Assembly: GCF_013368755.1 (NCBI RefSeq)
Contig: NC_049565.1
Coordinates: forward strand, 1,054,001 to 1,118,000
Reading direction: 5' to 3'
DNA length: 64,000 nt
From: Talaromyces rugulosus
Taxonomy: Eukaryota > Ascomycota > Eurotiomycetes > Eurotiales > Trichocomaceae
Part shown: positions 22,331 through 34,037 of the stretch, piece after piece
How the letters are laid out: each line of letters opens with the position of its first letter
Position numbering within the stretch: position 1 is the stretch's first letter
The notes under the pieces: generated by a model
Told to the model about the DNA's origin: nothing
The model's database searches: none
The model's input: the letters and a program-made list of their open reading frames with translations, nothing else
Translations under genes and position numbers: made by a program

Positions 22331-24010
22331 AGTGAATATTCTGTTAACAGAAGGCAATCGAGAAGGTGATGTATAGCAATCTTAAGATAAAGTAGAGTAC
22401 TATACTATTTAATATAATAGACTAAATGTAAAGCTGCGGCGGGTGAGACGGCGTGATCGTAGGTGCCTCGTAACGTGCGTAGGCTGATACGTAGGTAAGG
22501 AAGATAAAAGTAGCTTCAAGACACTCCAAGGTACTATTTAGAATTATTACAACACTAATCGCTACTTCTCTCTATCTTTGGGGGCCTCTCCTCTTATATA
22601 GGAAGCTATGCGAGGCTAAATCGCCTAATCTGGTTAGATCGCTGGGCTCAGCGCCAACGCAGTCGATTTCGTCGCTCGATTACCAATGCAACAATGCCAT
22701 ATAATCATTCGTGACATCTACCTTCAATGAATGCCGAATTTACGCTGTTTCTATCAGGGATATTTTGAACTATGAAACGTGCGCGATCTCCCTGTTTACA
22801 TAACCGCGACCATGACGAGCGACCGACCAAATTGCGACGGCTGGAGAATTTAAGCAGCCCTTTAGGGTCATTTAAGAGAGAGCAAGAAGAGCAACATCTA
22901 TCTTCACTCTTCTCTCCTAATCCTGACAGTAGGGTTAGTTACGTTTTTCCATCTCGTAGCGTTAAAGTGACTAACTGAGTATTAGAAACCTCAAACGACT
23001 GAGCCTTCCCTCACGAATGCGGCGATAGAACATACTGTTGAAATGAAAGTGAAACTAATGTATAATACCCAGCATAGTTTCCTCTGCAAATAGTGTTTGC
23101 GAAGAAAGGGATGGATAGGTTTAAAGATCAATTAGCTGCATTATAAATTAAAGAGGTTTAGATATTTTACCTTGACGCTTCCAGGTATAATAGAAGGCGT
23201 AACCAACAAAATGTGTGAAATGTATCCGATAGTTTGGAAAATCGCCCTCGCGTTACTGACGAGATTAAAGATCTAACGCGGTAGAGATATTACGCCTCAA
23301 TGGGTTCAAATTCCCAAAGCTGTGATTTTCTTTGGATTTTCTTGTTTTTCATACCCTCGTAGGGAGCGACCTTGCGATATTTATGAGAGGTTAGATTGCT
23401 CCACCATGGAAGTAGTAGTAGTAGTAGTAGTACCATACTCTCACCGCTATGCAGGGTTATGACTCTAACTAATAGAGTAGAGAAATAAAGGTAGCATAGC
23501 TACTAGTGGCGTAGCCTGGGAGGATACACACTATAGAAAGAATAGAATAAACAAAAATGCCAAGCCTAGCGGTATAAACCTATTAAATATAGTAACTAAA
23601 CTATATAAATCAATAAAAAAAATCAACAGATTAAAATTTGAAATAGACAGTGGAGGCCTGATGAGAAAGACCCAGTTTATAGACTAATAGAGCCCTTGGG
23701 GGTGCTTAGTAAATAGCTTTAGAGCCTTGTTCGGACTTTTATATGCTTTAAAGGCACTCTTAGAGCTGCTACAACCATCTCTAGAGCCCGCGAGACTGCT
23801 CTGTGAGCAAATCCCAAGCCAGGGTGAGCATAAAACGGCGTGACGCTGAGCCCGTTATATAATTATAGGTAATTGAAACCTACTACCACTATATCCATTC
23901 AACCCCTTCAATAAATTTGAGATATATTCTCAGTAATTTATTTTCGTAATATCTTTTATATCGATTACCAATTGAGGCTTTTTAATCAAACATGGGAAGA
24001 CAGAGCACAA
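22331..24010. other. AT-rich stretch without a convincing gene
   Basis: The region has many stops in all frames and very AT-rich patches, as expected of old repeat-derived or mutated DNA. A short open frame at 22772-22978 (MKRARSPCLHNRDHDERPTK...) is unrecognised. It ends at the promoter of the FKBP12 gene. Confidence 0.5.
23411..23432. repeat. AGT/TAG trinucleotide microsatellite
   Basis: Seven consecutive AGT units are visible in non-coding DNA. Confidence 0.85.
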
Positions 24011-24082
24011 TGACGTCAACAGACTCTAATTGGCCCCCCTTTGCCCCGCTATACAGGTCACGTGCTTAGCGGGGTATAAATA
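24011..24082 (+). promoter_or_regulatory. Promoter motifs of the FKBP12 gene
   Basis: A full CRE palindrome TGACGTCA lies at 24011-24018, an E-box CACGTG at 24059-24064, and a TATA-like TATAAATA at 24075-24082, about 108 bases before the ATG. Spacing and order fit a core promoter. Which bZIP or bHLH protein binds is not known. Confidence 0.55.
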
Positions 24083-24189
24083 GAAGAAACAATCATAGGC
24101 CCCGTAATTTTTACTCAACGAAAGAAAAAGCCAACTATTATTCTTTACCATTATTATTATCTTCTTATCAAAAAAAAAAAACCGCAAAA

Positions 24190-24862
24190 ATGGGTGTCGT
24201 CAAAGATGTTCTCAGCCCCGGTGACGGACAGCATTTCCCTAAGCCGGGTGACCAGATCACCATGCACTATACAGGAACGCTGGAGAATGGATCCAAGTAT
24301 GAATTCTCTTTTCTGTCTATCAATTGATAAAATCGTTAAATATTTTTGTTTCCTTTAGATTCGACAGCAGCCGAGACCGCAATGAGCCGTTTGTGTGCAA
24401 CATTGGCGTTGGCCAGCTTATCAAAGGTGATGAGATGACATATAAATTCCTAGCTTTGAAAAAAAAAAAAAAGGGTCTTTACTAACCCCATGAAATCATA
24501 GGCTGGGACGAAGGTGTTCCACAAATGAGCCTCGGTGAGCGTGCAAAGCTTACCATCTCGAGGTAAATTTGACATAGACCCCTTTCGTATTAAAAGAATT
24601 GAGCTAACAATGTTTTTTTTTTATAGTGACTACGGCTATGGAGCAAGGTATGAATGAGCCAATCCGTTCTAAAGAAACTCCCACATCTTTTCCTTTCTTT
24701 AATAAATTTCACGGACTAATTTGAATATGATTTTAGAGGTGTCCCTGGTTTGATTCCGGGAGGTGCTACTCTCATCTTGTAAGCTTCCTCTTATTTTTTT
24801 TATATTTGATTTCTGTCCATCTAACGGAAACCAGTGATGTCCAACTCTTGAAAATCAACTAG
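24190..24862 (+). CDS. FKBP12-type peptidyl-prolyl cis-trans isomerase
   Basis: There are six short exons: 24190-24296, 24359-24426, 24502-24562, 24627-24647, 24737-24778 and 24835-24862. The product is 108 residues, the normal length of cytosolic FKBP12. All joins keep frame. Active-site and FK506-pocket positions are visible: HYTGTLENG, KFDSSRDR (Asp of the pocket), FVCNIGVGQLIKGWDEGVP (with the central Trp), AKLTISSDYGYG (Tyr), IPGGATLIFDVQLL. The enzyme isomerises prolyl peptide bonds and is the receptor for FK506 and rapamycin, acting on calcineurin and TOR in the drug-bound form. None of the exons is longer than 110 bases, which is why no long open frame marks the gene. Confidence 0.95.
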
Positions 24863-25232
24863 ATACAAAATGGCGAGAGCTAGGGTATTTTGGCTGCTAC
24901 AAATTTTCATGTAGTAGGCGTGTCATTGGAGGATTAAATGTTTTTTTTTCTTTTTCCCCCAAATTTGAAAGTGAGGATCACAGGCCTCCCTAGTTTTGCA
25001 CCACCAAAAAAAAGAGACATCTTAGCCTTAGTAATTCTACGAATTGATCTGCTGAGATGAAGGGAATACGTAAAAAGTAGTTCTAGATACGTGGCACTAA
25101 AGTTATATCAAAACAGGTATAAGTCGTAATTAACATTTATACTCATAAACATCAAGTCTAATCCTAACTATAGATCTACATATAGACGTGCACCAACAGA
25201 CAGGTACACAAAATCTTGAATATCGAACCAAA
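24863..25232. other. Short intergenic gap
   Basis: It holds the 3' flanks of FKBP12 and of the MFS gene, which converge here. No gene is seen. Confidence 0.5.
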
Positions 25233-27244
25233 TCAAACCAAAAACCTGAACCCGCGCGCACCAGCCTGGCCAGGCACACCAACGACAGCGCCATGCACAG
25301 ACTCGCCGCGGTCGAGTTTCTTGTTGAGCCGCACGAGGATAAAACGCAGCACGGTCGCGGAGACGATGGCGATGAAGGCGGTGACGCAGTTGACCGTCAT
25401 GGCGACGACTGTTGTATACAATTAGCAAAGACACAGATAATATACAAGAAGTTGGATGGTGGACGAACCGTAGCGTGGACCAGCAGAGCTGGGGTACATA
25501 TAACTAGCATAGATACTACTAGCATTACTCACGGCATTGATAAACGCCAGCGCCGCTGCTCGCTTTGCAGGCGGACGCGGCAGGATATTCGAGATCCAGC
25601 CGAGCGCGACAACATAACCCGTGTAGATACCAGGAACCATGAGCATCATGCTCAGATAGCGTGGTCCGGTGGAGGTGGTCGCGGCGCCAATGACAAAGGC
25701 CACCACGGCGATATACAAGGGTAGAGTAATGTGGAAGTAGCGTTCGCCCGTGCGGTCGGCGTGCCAGGCGTTGGCGAACGCGGTGATCATGGCGAGCACG
25801 TAGGGCGGCGCGGTCAGGAGGAGGGTTTGGATTTTGCCGTAGTTGAGGGTCTGGACGACGGTGGGGAAGAAGTTTGTCACGGAGCCAGAGGAGACCATGC
25901 AGAAGATCATGATCATCTTTTTTATATAATTAGTATTTGTCGTAGAGAGGGTATATATGTGTGTGTGGGAGAGAAGCATACCAGAATCCATGTTTTTATG
26001 TCGGCAAGCGCGAGCTTCACCCCGTGCAGGAATGACTGCTGCTCGCTGTCAACCCAATCATCCTCGCCAATATCCTCCTCCAAGCGCCAGGCAGCAAGTT
26101 CCTTTTCCTCTTCAGTAAGCCAGCTCGTGGTTCGCGGGAAATTGGGCAGGATGAATGCAGAAATGATGGCGACGACGATGGTGATGGCGCCTTCAATGAT
26201 GAACAGCCATCTCCTGTTGTCGTTAGTGAACAAATCACCCCCCAAAAAAAGAAAGAAAATACCATGCGCGAAGACCGCGGGCGTAGTCCATGTTCCCGGT
26301 AATTCCAGCCGCGACGAGGCCGGAGAAAGCACCCGAGATGAGGGAGCCAGAGTAGAGCATGGCAGTCCGCAAGCCGAGTTCTTTGCGGGTATACCACGCG
26401 GAGAGGAAATAAAGACACCCAGGCTGGAGGGTTAGTCAGTACTTTAGGAAAAGGGGGAAAAAGACATACAAAGTAAGCAGCCTCGACAAAACCGAGAAAG
26501 AACCGGACAGTAACAAGACCGCCATACGACTGGACGGCAGCAGTGGCGGTGGAAATAACGCCCCATATCGACATGGCAGCTGGCAGGTAGATGGCCGGTT
26601 TGCCCATTTTGTTGAGGAACAAATTGGACGGGACTGGATGTGTGTTAGAAGAAAAAGGTCGCGTGATTGATTTGGGATAGGCTCACTCTGCATCAACAGA
26701 TAACCGACGAACAAGATACTAACAGAGGTCTACCCAAGTTAGCAAGAAGAAAAAAAAACAAATAAGGATCTGTCTGACCTGGTACTGATCGCCAACCAAT
26801 TTCAAATCATCCTCCAATCCAGCCAGCCGGGCAGCAGCGATATTATTCCCTGACCAGCAAGTCAGCCTCCTTTCCCTGATGATTCAAATCGGATGACTAC
26901 TCACGGTCAAGATAATTCAGAATATACATAATCACCAGCATAGGCAACAGGCGCAAATCAATTTTCCGCACCAGGGCCTTTTCAGCAGCCGCTCGCTCCT
27001 CGTCGGACATTCTGGCTACCGACATGGGCGCTTCTTTTTGCGCGTTTGGTCGGGCGCTGTTGGCCACCACGACCTCCTCTTCGGCCGGACCGAGTTCGTT
27101 CACATCGTCGACATGGGTGGAATTGGCTTTGCTGTTGCTGTTGCTGTTGCTGTTGTTGTTGTTTTTGGTGTCGTGAGTGCTGGCTGCGTCGATAGCCAGT
27201 TCCGCGTCGCGGACATTGTCGGAGCTGCTGGCCATGGTGTCCAA
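25233..27244 (-). CDS. Major facilitator transporter, Dal5/anion-cation symporter type
   Basis: There are seven exons on the minus strand, about 530 residues. After an acidic, low-complexity tail comes RKIDLRLLPMLVIMYILNY LDR (split here for length), the N-terminal mark of the Dal5 allantoate permease (ACS) family, then RNNIAAARLAGLEDDL after a splice. Further family stretches are NLFLNKMGKP, SIWGVISTATAAVQSY, RFFLGFVEAAYF then PGCLYFLSAWYTRKELG, and WRWLFIIEGAITI. The second half carries the helices around MIMIFCMVSSGSV, ITAFANAWHADRTGER and GYVVALGWISN. Twelve helices are expected. Substrates of this family are organic anions, vitamins or ureides; the sequence does not say which. ATG 27244 is used; an ATG three codons in is equally plausible. 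No metabolic partner gene adjoins it. Confidence 0.88.
27126..27170. repeat. Trinucleotide repeat coding Asn-Ser in the transporter N-terminus
   Basis: Alternating AAC and AGC codons on the minus strand (GTT/GCT on the plus strand) give an Asn/Ser run in the cytosolic tail. Confidence 0.8.
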
Positions 27245-28079
27245 ACAGTGTCAACTGACAATGATTATACAGAGTAAAAGATGGGTGAAGTGAGAGGAAG
27301 CGGGGACCCCGCGGGGAGTGTCGCGGCAGCTCTTTTATAGTCGGGGTTAGGGGGAAGCTACCAACTACCACCCCCCTCTCGGCTGTGTTTCTCCCATCTG
27401 CCGGCAGATGTCACGCCGAGCACCTAATTAGCCGGTTTTACCGTCAACCCCCGCTTGTGACGGAGCACAGAGTATGCACTACTATGCAGGTGTTGATTAT
27501 TATTGCGGTCAGGATATCGGGTTAGTGAGTAACATCGGCTTGTCGGTCTGGGGGGGAACAGGAAAAACCAATCAAGCCCGGTGTGATCGGGAAGTGGAGT
27601 CGGAGCAGAGCAAAAAAGGAAAGACGGAGAGAAAGATAGAGAAAAGCCGCTGTTCGGAGTTACTCCGACTTGGTGGTGATTGGCTACGCTTATTGGCGAT
27701 GACAAACTTTGGCTTTTTTATATTAAATTTTAGTGGAAGTCTTTTTCGTGCGCGCTGGGACCCCGTGGGGGTTCCCCTGTATGGCCATGGGGGTTGTGGG
27801 GTGGCCGCGGGATGGCATTTATGTCATATCGAATTAATTAATTATAATACTGAAAAATACTTGGATACTGAAATATTGATAATGTAATATATTATAGGTC
27901 GTGTCGTATCTATGTACAAGCAGATGAAGCAATCAAACCCCAAACTATGCATGTGCTGGCGCCCAGCACGATAAATAAAGTCATACATCTACGTTGCTGC
28001 ATTGGTTTTTATTTTATAGCCAGAACTCCGAAAGAAAGAAACAGCGGTCAGACGGAGAAGAAGAAAAAACAAAAAAGGC
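27245..28079. promoter_or_regulatory. Upstream region of the MFS gene and 3' flank of the elongase gene
   Basis: No gene is seen. The half next to 27245 is the transporter promoter; the half next to 28080 is the elongase 3' flank. Short open frames here have no family resemblance. Confidence 0.5.
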
Positions 28080-29744
28080 TCATGCATCGTCTTTCAGCAC
28101 CCCGAACGTGTTTGAAGATTTGACCGGCGACGCAGATGCCTCGGCCTCGCTCCGCTTGGCCCGGTGTTTGGGTGGCACGGCCTCAAAGCTATCAGTAGAG
28201 CTATTAGAGCTGCTGCTCTCGACAATGGGTTCCACCTTCTCAGTCTTTTTCTTCGCAATTGCAGTGAGTGGGCGAAGCCGGTCTTGACCCCACGTGAACT
28301 CTTCGTCCGTGGCCGAAGTGTCACCGTCGCCGTTCTGCTCCATAGCAGCCCGGCGGATCTCACGGCTGACACCCTTGAGCGCATCCAGACCGGCTTGCTC
28401 GACCTGGTGCATCTGGTTGGATGGCTTTTGTCCGTCGGCTGCTGGCTCGATACGGCGCAGGTAGGACCTGACGAAGAAGCGCGCAAACAGATAAGTCAAT
28501 GGCAGGAGGTACATGACATTGAGCAAGATGGCAAAGGCCTGCCCGTTGTTGTCAACACAGTCGACCGTCTCGTACTGCGCGGCATGGATGATTTCTTGCT
28601 TGATTTGCGAGTAGCGAGCGGCGTCGGCGCCAAAGTGCTGGCCCTGGGCATTGAGCACGTTCTCGGCAATGCCCTCGGCACCGGCGGCGCGGAAGGCGAG
28701 CTTCTTCAGCCAGGGAACGACGCCAGCAGAGGCTGTGGCAGCGGCAATGCCCGACTCGGCGGCCGAGGCGACAGCAGCGGGCATGGCCTTGGTCAGATCT
28801 TCCAATGACAAGGATCGCGAGGCAGACAGAGGAATGGAATAGCGGATGAACATGTACGAGACGGTCATAAAGGTTCCGCCGATAAACTGCATGATCTGCA
28901 TGGTGGTGAGCGACCGCTTGACCGCGTTGGGCACGCGGATGTGCAGGGCAGTCACGGTGTAGTAGGTGTACATCATGGCGTGGATGAAAGAGTTGACCAG
29001 AACAAAAATCCAGATGGGCTGGCCCATGTAGCGGATACCGGCCCACATGCACATCATGGCGCCGGCATGATGATAAGTCTGCAGCGTCGAGCTCTTCTTG
29101 CCCTTGGCCAGGATGATTGCCGTGTCGATGACCTCGTAGAACTTGGACAGGTAGAAAAACCACCCGTAGTATGCCAGACCCTGGTTCCACAGCCGCCCAA
29201 CATCAGTCGGGTCGGGAAGTCCATTGGCACCGAGCGAGTATTCCGGGTTGGGCATGGTCCATTTTCCAGCAATCGAGTCGTACAGGGCGGCATTTCCCAA
29301 GCCCCGAGGACCGGCGAGTCTGCAGAAAGCGTCCACGATGCCGGCAGCGCCATGCTCGTTGTTGAAGCGCGGAATCGAGCTGCGCAGTGCAGTCCACATG
29401 CCCCAGCAGGTCCAGGCGGAGTAGACAGCGAGGAACACATTGTGCAGAATGACCAGCTGCTTGAACAAGGTCGACTTGCTGACGGACCACGGCTTGTGTC
29501 CTCGGGCCTTGTTGATGCGGTTCACAATGAGGACGGTGACGGCGTAGACACTTGCGATTGTGACGGGCACCCGGAAGTCGAGAGACTGTGCGTAGAGGCC
29601 GGGAGGGATTTGAAAGGGCTGTGCCAGCGAGGGCTCGTTCAGCGGAGGCGCCAGACTCATCGGCTGAGGGCCAGGCAGTGTGAAGAAGGCGGGCGGTGGC
29701 AGCGTGAGGCTCACCCACGGGTTGGATTGGAACGACTCGAACAT
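28080..29744 (-). CDS. Fatty acid elongase (ELO/GNS1-SUR4 family)
   Basis: It is a single exon of 554 residues. The family motifs appear in order: SKFYEVIDT (200-208), QTYHHAGAMM (222-231, the histidine box), NSFIHAMMYTYY (251-262) and TTMQIMQF (279-286). It is the condensing enzyme of endoplasmic-reticulum very-long-chain fatty acid synthesis, joining malonyl-CoA to an acyl-CoA. The first histidine of the usual HxxHH box is Gln. Two additions are long compared with the roughly 300-350 residues of yeast Elo proteins: an insert of about 100 residues, rich in Ala, between the TTMQIMQF helix and the last helices, and a Ser/Glu-rich tail of about 110 residues. ATG 29744 (MFESFQSNPW) is preferred; the frame is open further up to 29930 but that part is basic leader sequence. 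Confidence 0.9.
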   Translation of the reverse strand: MFESFQSNPWVSLTLPPPAFFTLPGPQPMSLAPPLNEPSLAQPFQIPPGLYAQSLDFRVPVTIASVYAVTVLIVNRINKARGHKPWSVSKSTLFKQLVILHNVFLAVYSAWTCWGMWTALRSSIPRFNNEHGAAGIVDAFCRLAGPRGLGNAALYDSIAGKWTMPNPEYSLGANGLPDPTDVGRLWNQGLAYYGWFFYLSKFYEVIDTAIILAKGKKSSTLQTYHHAGAMMCMWAGIRYMGQPIWIFVLVNSFIHAMMYTYYTVTALHIRVPNAVKRSLTTMQIMQFIGGTFMTVSYMFIRYSIPLSASRSLSLEDLTKAMPAAVASAAESGIAAATASAGVVPWLKKLAFRAAGAEGIAENVLNAQGQHFGADAARYSQIKQEIIHAAQYETVDCVDNNGQAFAILLNVMYLLPLTYLFARFFVRSYLRRIEPAADGQKPSNQMHQVEQAGLDALKGVSREIRRAAMEQNGDGDTSATDEEFTWGQDRLRPLTAIAKKKTEKVEPIVESSSSNSSTDSFEAVPPKHRAKRSEAEASASPVKSSNTFGVLKDDA

Positions 29745-30714
29745 TATTGTCGACCGATGACGATGTGGTGGATTCTTGCCCGTTCGCCCGGGAGGGAGGA
29801 AACGATTTCTTCTTATTCCGTGCGATATGCGAGCAAAGGACAAGACCGTTGAGGGATGGAGCGAAGGAGCAATGATGTGAGGGAAAAAAGAAGAAAGAAG
29901 CGAGGAGGAGCCAGTTCTCTTGTACTTCAACGCTTTTCTGCGTCAACAGGACGACGTCGCAAAGCGCGCGAGGCCGGAAATGGCTAGCGCCAAGCCGTGA
30001 TCGGGGCCGCTATTGGCGGGAGGGCTGCCAGAGTGGGGCCCAGCACGCATTTGTTGGGAAAAAGGGGAGCCGAGGTTTTCTTCCAGAATGACTCGGTGTT
30101 GTTCAGTATTCCGTGCCCTGCATTGTTCTCAAAGGCAACTCAAGCGTTCCATCCTGGAATGAGCGCGAAAGAAGTCGAGTCTTGCGGTGTCGTCATTCTC
30201 ACGCGATCCGTTCCCACTTTGAAGTATAGCGCCGGCAGCCAATCAGAGCAGCGCATGCTATCTGATGTCACCTTTGCTCGGAGAGCACGTGAACGGCCGG
30301 CTGTAACATCATTAGGAGCTGCAATAATATTAACGCCTCCATCCTTCTTTATTATCCATGATCTGACCGCACAACGGCAGATAGTATTGTATAAAGTCGG
30401 ATCGCGCGCTTGGACCAAGACGGCGCCTAGTCTTGCAAGTTGCCACCCGGACCAGTGGGCGGGCGCTAGCCGTTTCCGGCGGGCAAAAACTCGTCCCCAA
30501 CAAAACCGTGTTGAGCCAATGTCGTTGGTTCATGTGGAATGCCTCGACTGCCTCGGTTGGGCCGTGGACGAGTCGACTCTCGGAGACTATGGATGAATGG
30601 ATGGATCATTGAGAAATGCATAATAAAGTGGTGGCGCTAAAAGACTATTGACCGGCAAAAAAAATAAATAAATAAAAATCATACATGACTCAATTGCGCT
30701 AATCCATCTATACA
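29745..30714. promoter_or_regulatory. Upstream region of the elongase gene
   Basis: It holds the elongase leader and promoter, with a CCAAT box in the AGCCAATCAGAG context near 30237-30248, and then the 3' flank of the AIM3-like gene. An open frame at 29997-30596 is not like any family I know and has poor composition for a protein. Confidence 0.5.
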
Positions 30715-32007
30715 TCATCGAGGTTTCGTGCCCAAAGGCAACGGCGGCGGCGAGGGAGTGCTGCTGCCCACTGGCTTCGCCTGTAGCCCCGGTTTCTTGG
30801 CTGGAGGCGGCGGCGGCGGCGGCTTTCGTTTATTCAGAGCCTCAACATCAATGTTGTTGGAGTTCTGCCGGCTGAGATTTGCATTATTATTGCTTGGATG
30901 AGGAGGAGGTGGTGGAGCCGGAGCCGCCGACTCTTGGCCTGACGACGCAGGTGGCTGTTCGAAATACGAATGGATGCGATCCGTGATTTTGTGTTTCTGA
31001 TTAAGAGCAATGAGCTTCTTCTTCCCTGCCTCAAACTGCTCCCCGCCGCGCTGCCGGAGGTTGTTGGCTGTTGCCCCCATGTTTCGGCTGTCCAGTGCCG
31101 ACGCCGATGAAGCGCTATTATTGTCCGTGTTCTGATATCTTTCTTGGGTTTGTCCATATGTAGTTCCGTTTTTAGAATCTGCCACATGGTTTTGCGAGTC
31201 CTCTTGGGCTGACATGTTACCGTACCGATGAAGTTCATTGACTTGTTTGTTGAGATTCGTCTGCACCGTAGCTGATTTATCACTGCCCGTTCCACCAATC
31301 CCCAGCCCCGGTACAGACACACCCGCCTGTCCCAAACGAGACACGGCGCCTTGATTCATCTGCGTTACATTATCATCCGTCTCAGAGTACGGAGGTGGCG
31401 GAGGCGAGGCCGACTGAGGAGCAGGGCCTCGCGCTGGCAACCGCGGCGGAAGACTTGGTCTGGCGCTCGGCGAAGAGACAGGCTGTGAAACAGAATCCGT
31501 GTTATGTCGGACAGGAGGCGGAGGAAGATGGTCTGTTTTAAGCCCGGATTGATTGGCTCGATATGGCACAGGCGGCGGTGCCGGCTTGTCTTCTTCTTCT
31601 GCTGCTGCTGCTCGATGCGATGACTGCGGAACCGCGGCACCAAGACTCCTTGAGCTTGATGTTGTTGTTGTTGTTGGTGTTGTTGCTCCAGGCGAAACAA
31701 CGGCCGAGGCACCGTTGCGCTTGGGTGGCGGGCCAAACGACGATGGATCCTTGAGAGATGTGAGCGGTCGCGAAACATGCTCTGCCTGGTCGTCTGCGTT
31801 TGGATCTTTGCCCTTTCCCATCCAGCCAGCCTATGAAAAAAGAGTGGAATCCATCAGAAAAAAAGACTAAAAGTAAGACTGACGGTTTGTAACGTAGATG
31901 CTTACCACCTGGCCGATCCCTTTAAAGTCCCCCCGCCAGCTTTCCTTGCCCCCCTGTTTTCCTTTGGGATGCCACCCGTCCTTCACCATCCCACGAAGGC
32001 CGCTCAT
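30715..32007 (-). CDS. AIM3-like proline-rich protein
   Basis: There are two exons on the minus strand. The first (from ATG at 32007) encodes MSGLRGMVKDGWHPKGKQ and WRGDFKGIGQV; the second continues AGWMGKGKDP and runs to 30715, giving about 405 residues. The splice (GTAAGC...CATAG) is in phase 0. The N-terminal block is strongly conserved in filamentous fungi in what I recall as altered inheritance of mitochondria protein 3 homologues. Downstream are proline-rich runs typical of SH3 ligands: PPPVPYRANQSGL, LPPPPVRHN, LPPRLPARGP and KPPPPPPPAKKPG, plus the helical stretch KKKLIALNQKHKITDRIHSYFE. Yeast Aim3 binds the BAR protein Rvs167 and associates with cortical actin patches, so a role in endocytosis is likely, by inference. 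Confidence 0.75.
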
Positions 32008-32728
32008 GATGATAAAAAAATGTTCAGTCACTGATGCCAAACACACAATTGCGACGATGTTTGCACTTGGCCGTGGATGTGTCGTGGTTGCAAGGAGTCA
32101 ACTGTGTCCGGACCGTTATCGGCTCGTTGAGTCGTTATCTGCCGCCACGCGGGATCCCCGGCTTTGCGACACGTCACGTGCGCCAACAACACAAGATATA
32201 CTCTATAAATACTCGTATACTTTTAAACTACTAATATCTCGTATAATCAGGATAATAGGAATAAGCGCGATTTCCAGCAAAGATGAAGCTTATGTTGCTG
32301 CCTAGTGTTACGTGAGATTGTTACTTGCTTTACATAATTTACAGCTCTTCGACTCTTCAATTCTCGGTGCCACTTCCACTACTTAATTTATATAAAACTG
32401 TAACTATGGTCTCGACTGTATCGGAAACACTCAACCTGCAATAGTTGACAATTTCAAGGCTTTATTGGCTCGGTCGTGGAAAGGTTGAAAAATAAAAATG
32501 GTTTTAGATTTTCTCTTGGCTAGATACTCTTTTAGCCAAAAAAAATCGTGCTAGAGGTAGGGACCTGCGAGAGCTAGTGGAGCTGCAAACTATGTAAAGC
32601 CGAACTTGCAAGTCGCTGTACCATTATTATTTATCAATTGATTTTAATTGGCAGGATTCAATCAATCAAGGCTCTCGCAGTCACCAAAACAGATGGCAAC
32701 TTTTTTTCAATACAACGCTGACCACTCT
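32008..32728. promoter_or_regulatory. Upstream region of the AIM3-like gene
   Basis: A CACGTG E-box lies at 32175-32180, about 170 bases upstream of the AIM3-like start. The rest is AT-rich 3' flank of the ABM-domain gene. No gene is seen. Confidence 0.5.
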
Positions 32729-33141
32729 TTAATCCAGCCCGTTGGTCTTCTTCACCATGATAAAAGGCGACAGCCTTTTCAGAATCTTGGCCTCGCGCGG
32801 CTTTATAAACATGGGCTCTGTAGTCTCTATGTACTCTTTGTAGTACTCCTTTGAAAGCTGGTTCTGAAAGAGCCACTCAATAGACTGGGTCCTAGTAACG
32901 ACATACACATCAGTCAAAAGTAAAAAGAAAGAAAGAAAGAAAGTAAATACCAATTCTCAACCCACGAGAGAACTCCAGGGTTTTCGGGCGATATATACAC
33001 TTCGAAAAATGTACACTCTGGTTCTTCAATCACTTTTTCGTACACGGGTTTGAACAGCTCGAAGAATTTCGGCACGTTCTCTGGTGCTATTGTGACAGTC
33101 ACCTGTAGGGAGATGCCGGGGAGTTGGGAGGTGGTAGCCAT
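32729..33141 (-). CDS. Small antibiotic-biosynthesis-monooxygenase (ABM) domain protein
   Basis: There are two exons on the minus strand, about 117 residues. It starts MATTSQLPGISLQVTVTI and continues through VPKFFELFKPVYEKV, CTFFEVYIS and PGVLSWVENW, splices to TQSIEWLFQNQ, then KEYYKEYIETTEPMF and ends KKTNGLD. This strand-helix order with a Phe/Trp-lined pocket is the dimeric ferredoxin-like ABM fold. Such proteins oxidise quinone-type substrates without cofactor, or degrade haem, or simply bind small molecules. The intron carries a TTTC repeat. It lies 12 kb from the prenyltransferase cluster, so a link is not supported. Confidence 0.75.
32924..32943. repeat. GAAA tetranucleotide repeat in intron
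   Basis: About five GAAA units lie within the intron of the ABM-domain gene. Confidence 0.8.
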
Positions 33142-34005
33142 TTTTCTTATGATGATTTTTTTTTTCCTTGTGTTAATATTTTCTGGGATCCTGGATGTAT
33201 GGCGGAAGCCCACGGCTTTATAGAAGAGTTAATGTGTTGGTTATGTATGGATTTAGCTGAACCATAGCGACATTCCAAGCTAGTCGATTATTAATCGCTT
33301 AAAGTGGCCAGCTACTAGCCAACCAGTTGACACCAACCAACATTCTAGCAACTTGAATTGTTGGATTTCGGGTATTTCAATTATTCCCTAATGTCCCGTT
33401 ATGTTACCTGTCAATGAAGATTAAGGACAGAAAGTGGAATTGGACCTGTTTTTTTTTTTTGGGTGGGGGGGGGGGGGGGTTTAAGCATGGAAGCTCGTGA
33501 GTTGCACCGTAAATCCGGTTTTAATAGTATGGAAATCGAATATCCTTTCTGTGTTTTTATTTGTCTCCGGTCTAACATTCATACGCCGCGGATGAATGTT
33601 TCCGCTTAGATAGGTAGTGTAACGACCACTAAACAATAATCTCAACCGAAAAAAAAGGACAGAAATTCCTTCTACTTGATAATTTGATATTGAGCGCCTG
33701 TCCTTGGCTTGTAATAGCAGTGCTTCATTAAACCATTATAAAGAGATTGTTTTGGTAGTTCAAGCCTTGAATTCCCAAATTTGACTTGGACGTTTACTAT
33801 ATCAAACAGCTCAGACGCTACTTTACTGAAATAAAAACATCAAAATGACAAGTCAAAGTAAACCCAACCCATTGTACACACAGTGCAGCATCGACATAAG
33901 AATCGTCAATCAATCAATACATCCTTTAAACACCCGTATCTCATGCATATATTTCCATATAATCCAATATGCTTATGTCTTTTACAAAGACCAATCACAT
34001 ATTCC

Positions 34006-34037
<32 letters not shown>

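Noticed and set aside
23280..23330. A tRNA-like T-loop (GGGTTCAAATTCCC)
   Set aside because: No matching acceptor stem, D arm or anticodon arm could be folded around it.
6149..23718. A similar stretch, CTTGGGGGYGCTTA, at about 6149-6176 and 23690-23718 suggesting copies of one old repeat
   Set aside because: The match covers only about 15-25 bases and does not extend on either side.
29997..30596. 199-codon open frame upstream of the elongase gene
   Set aside because: It has no recognisable domain, odd composition and lies in the promoter region with a CCAAT box.
32729..33141. Membership of the ABM-domain gene in the prenyltransferase cluster
   Set aside because: It is 12 kb away with unrelated conserved genes in between.
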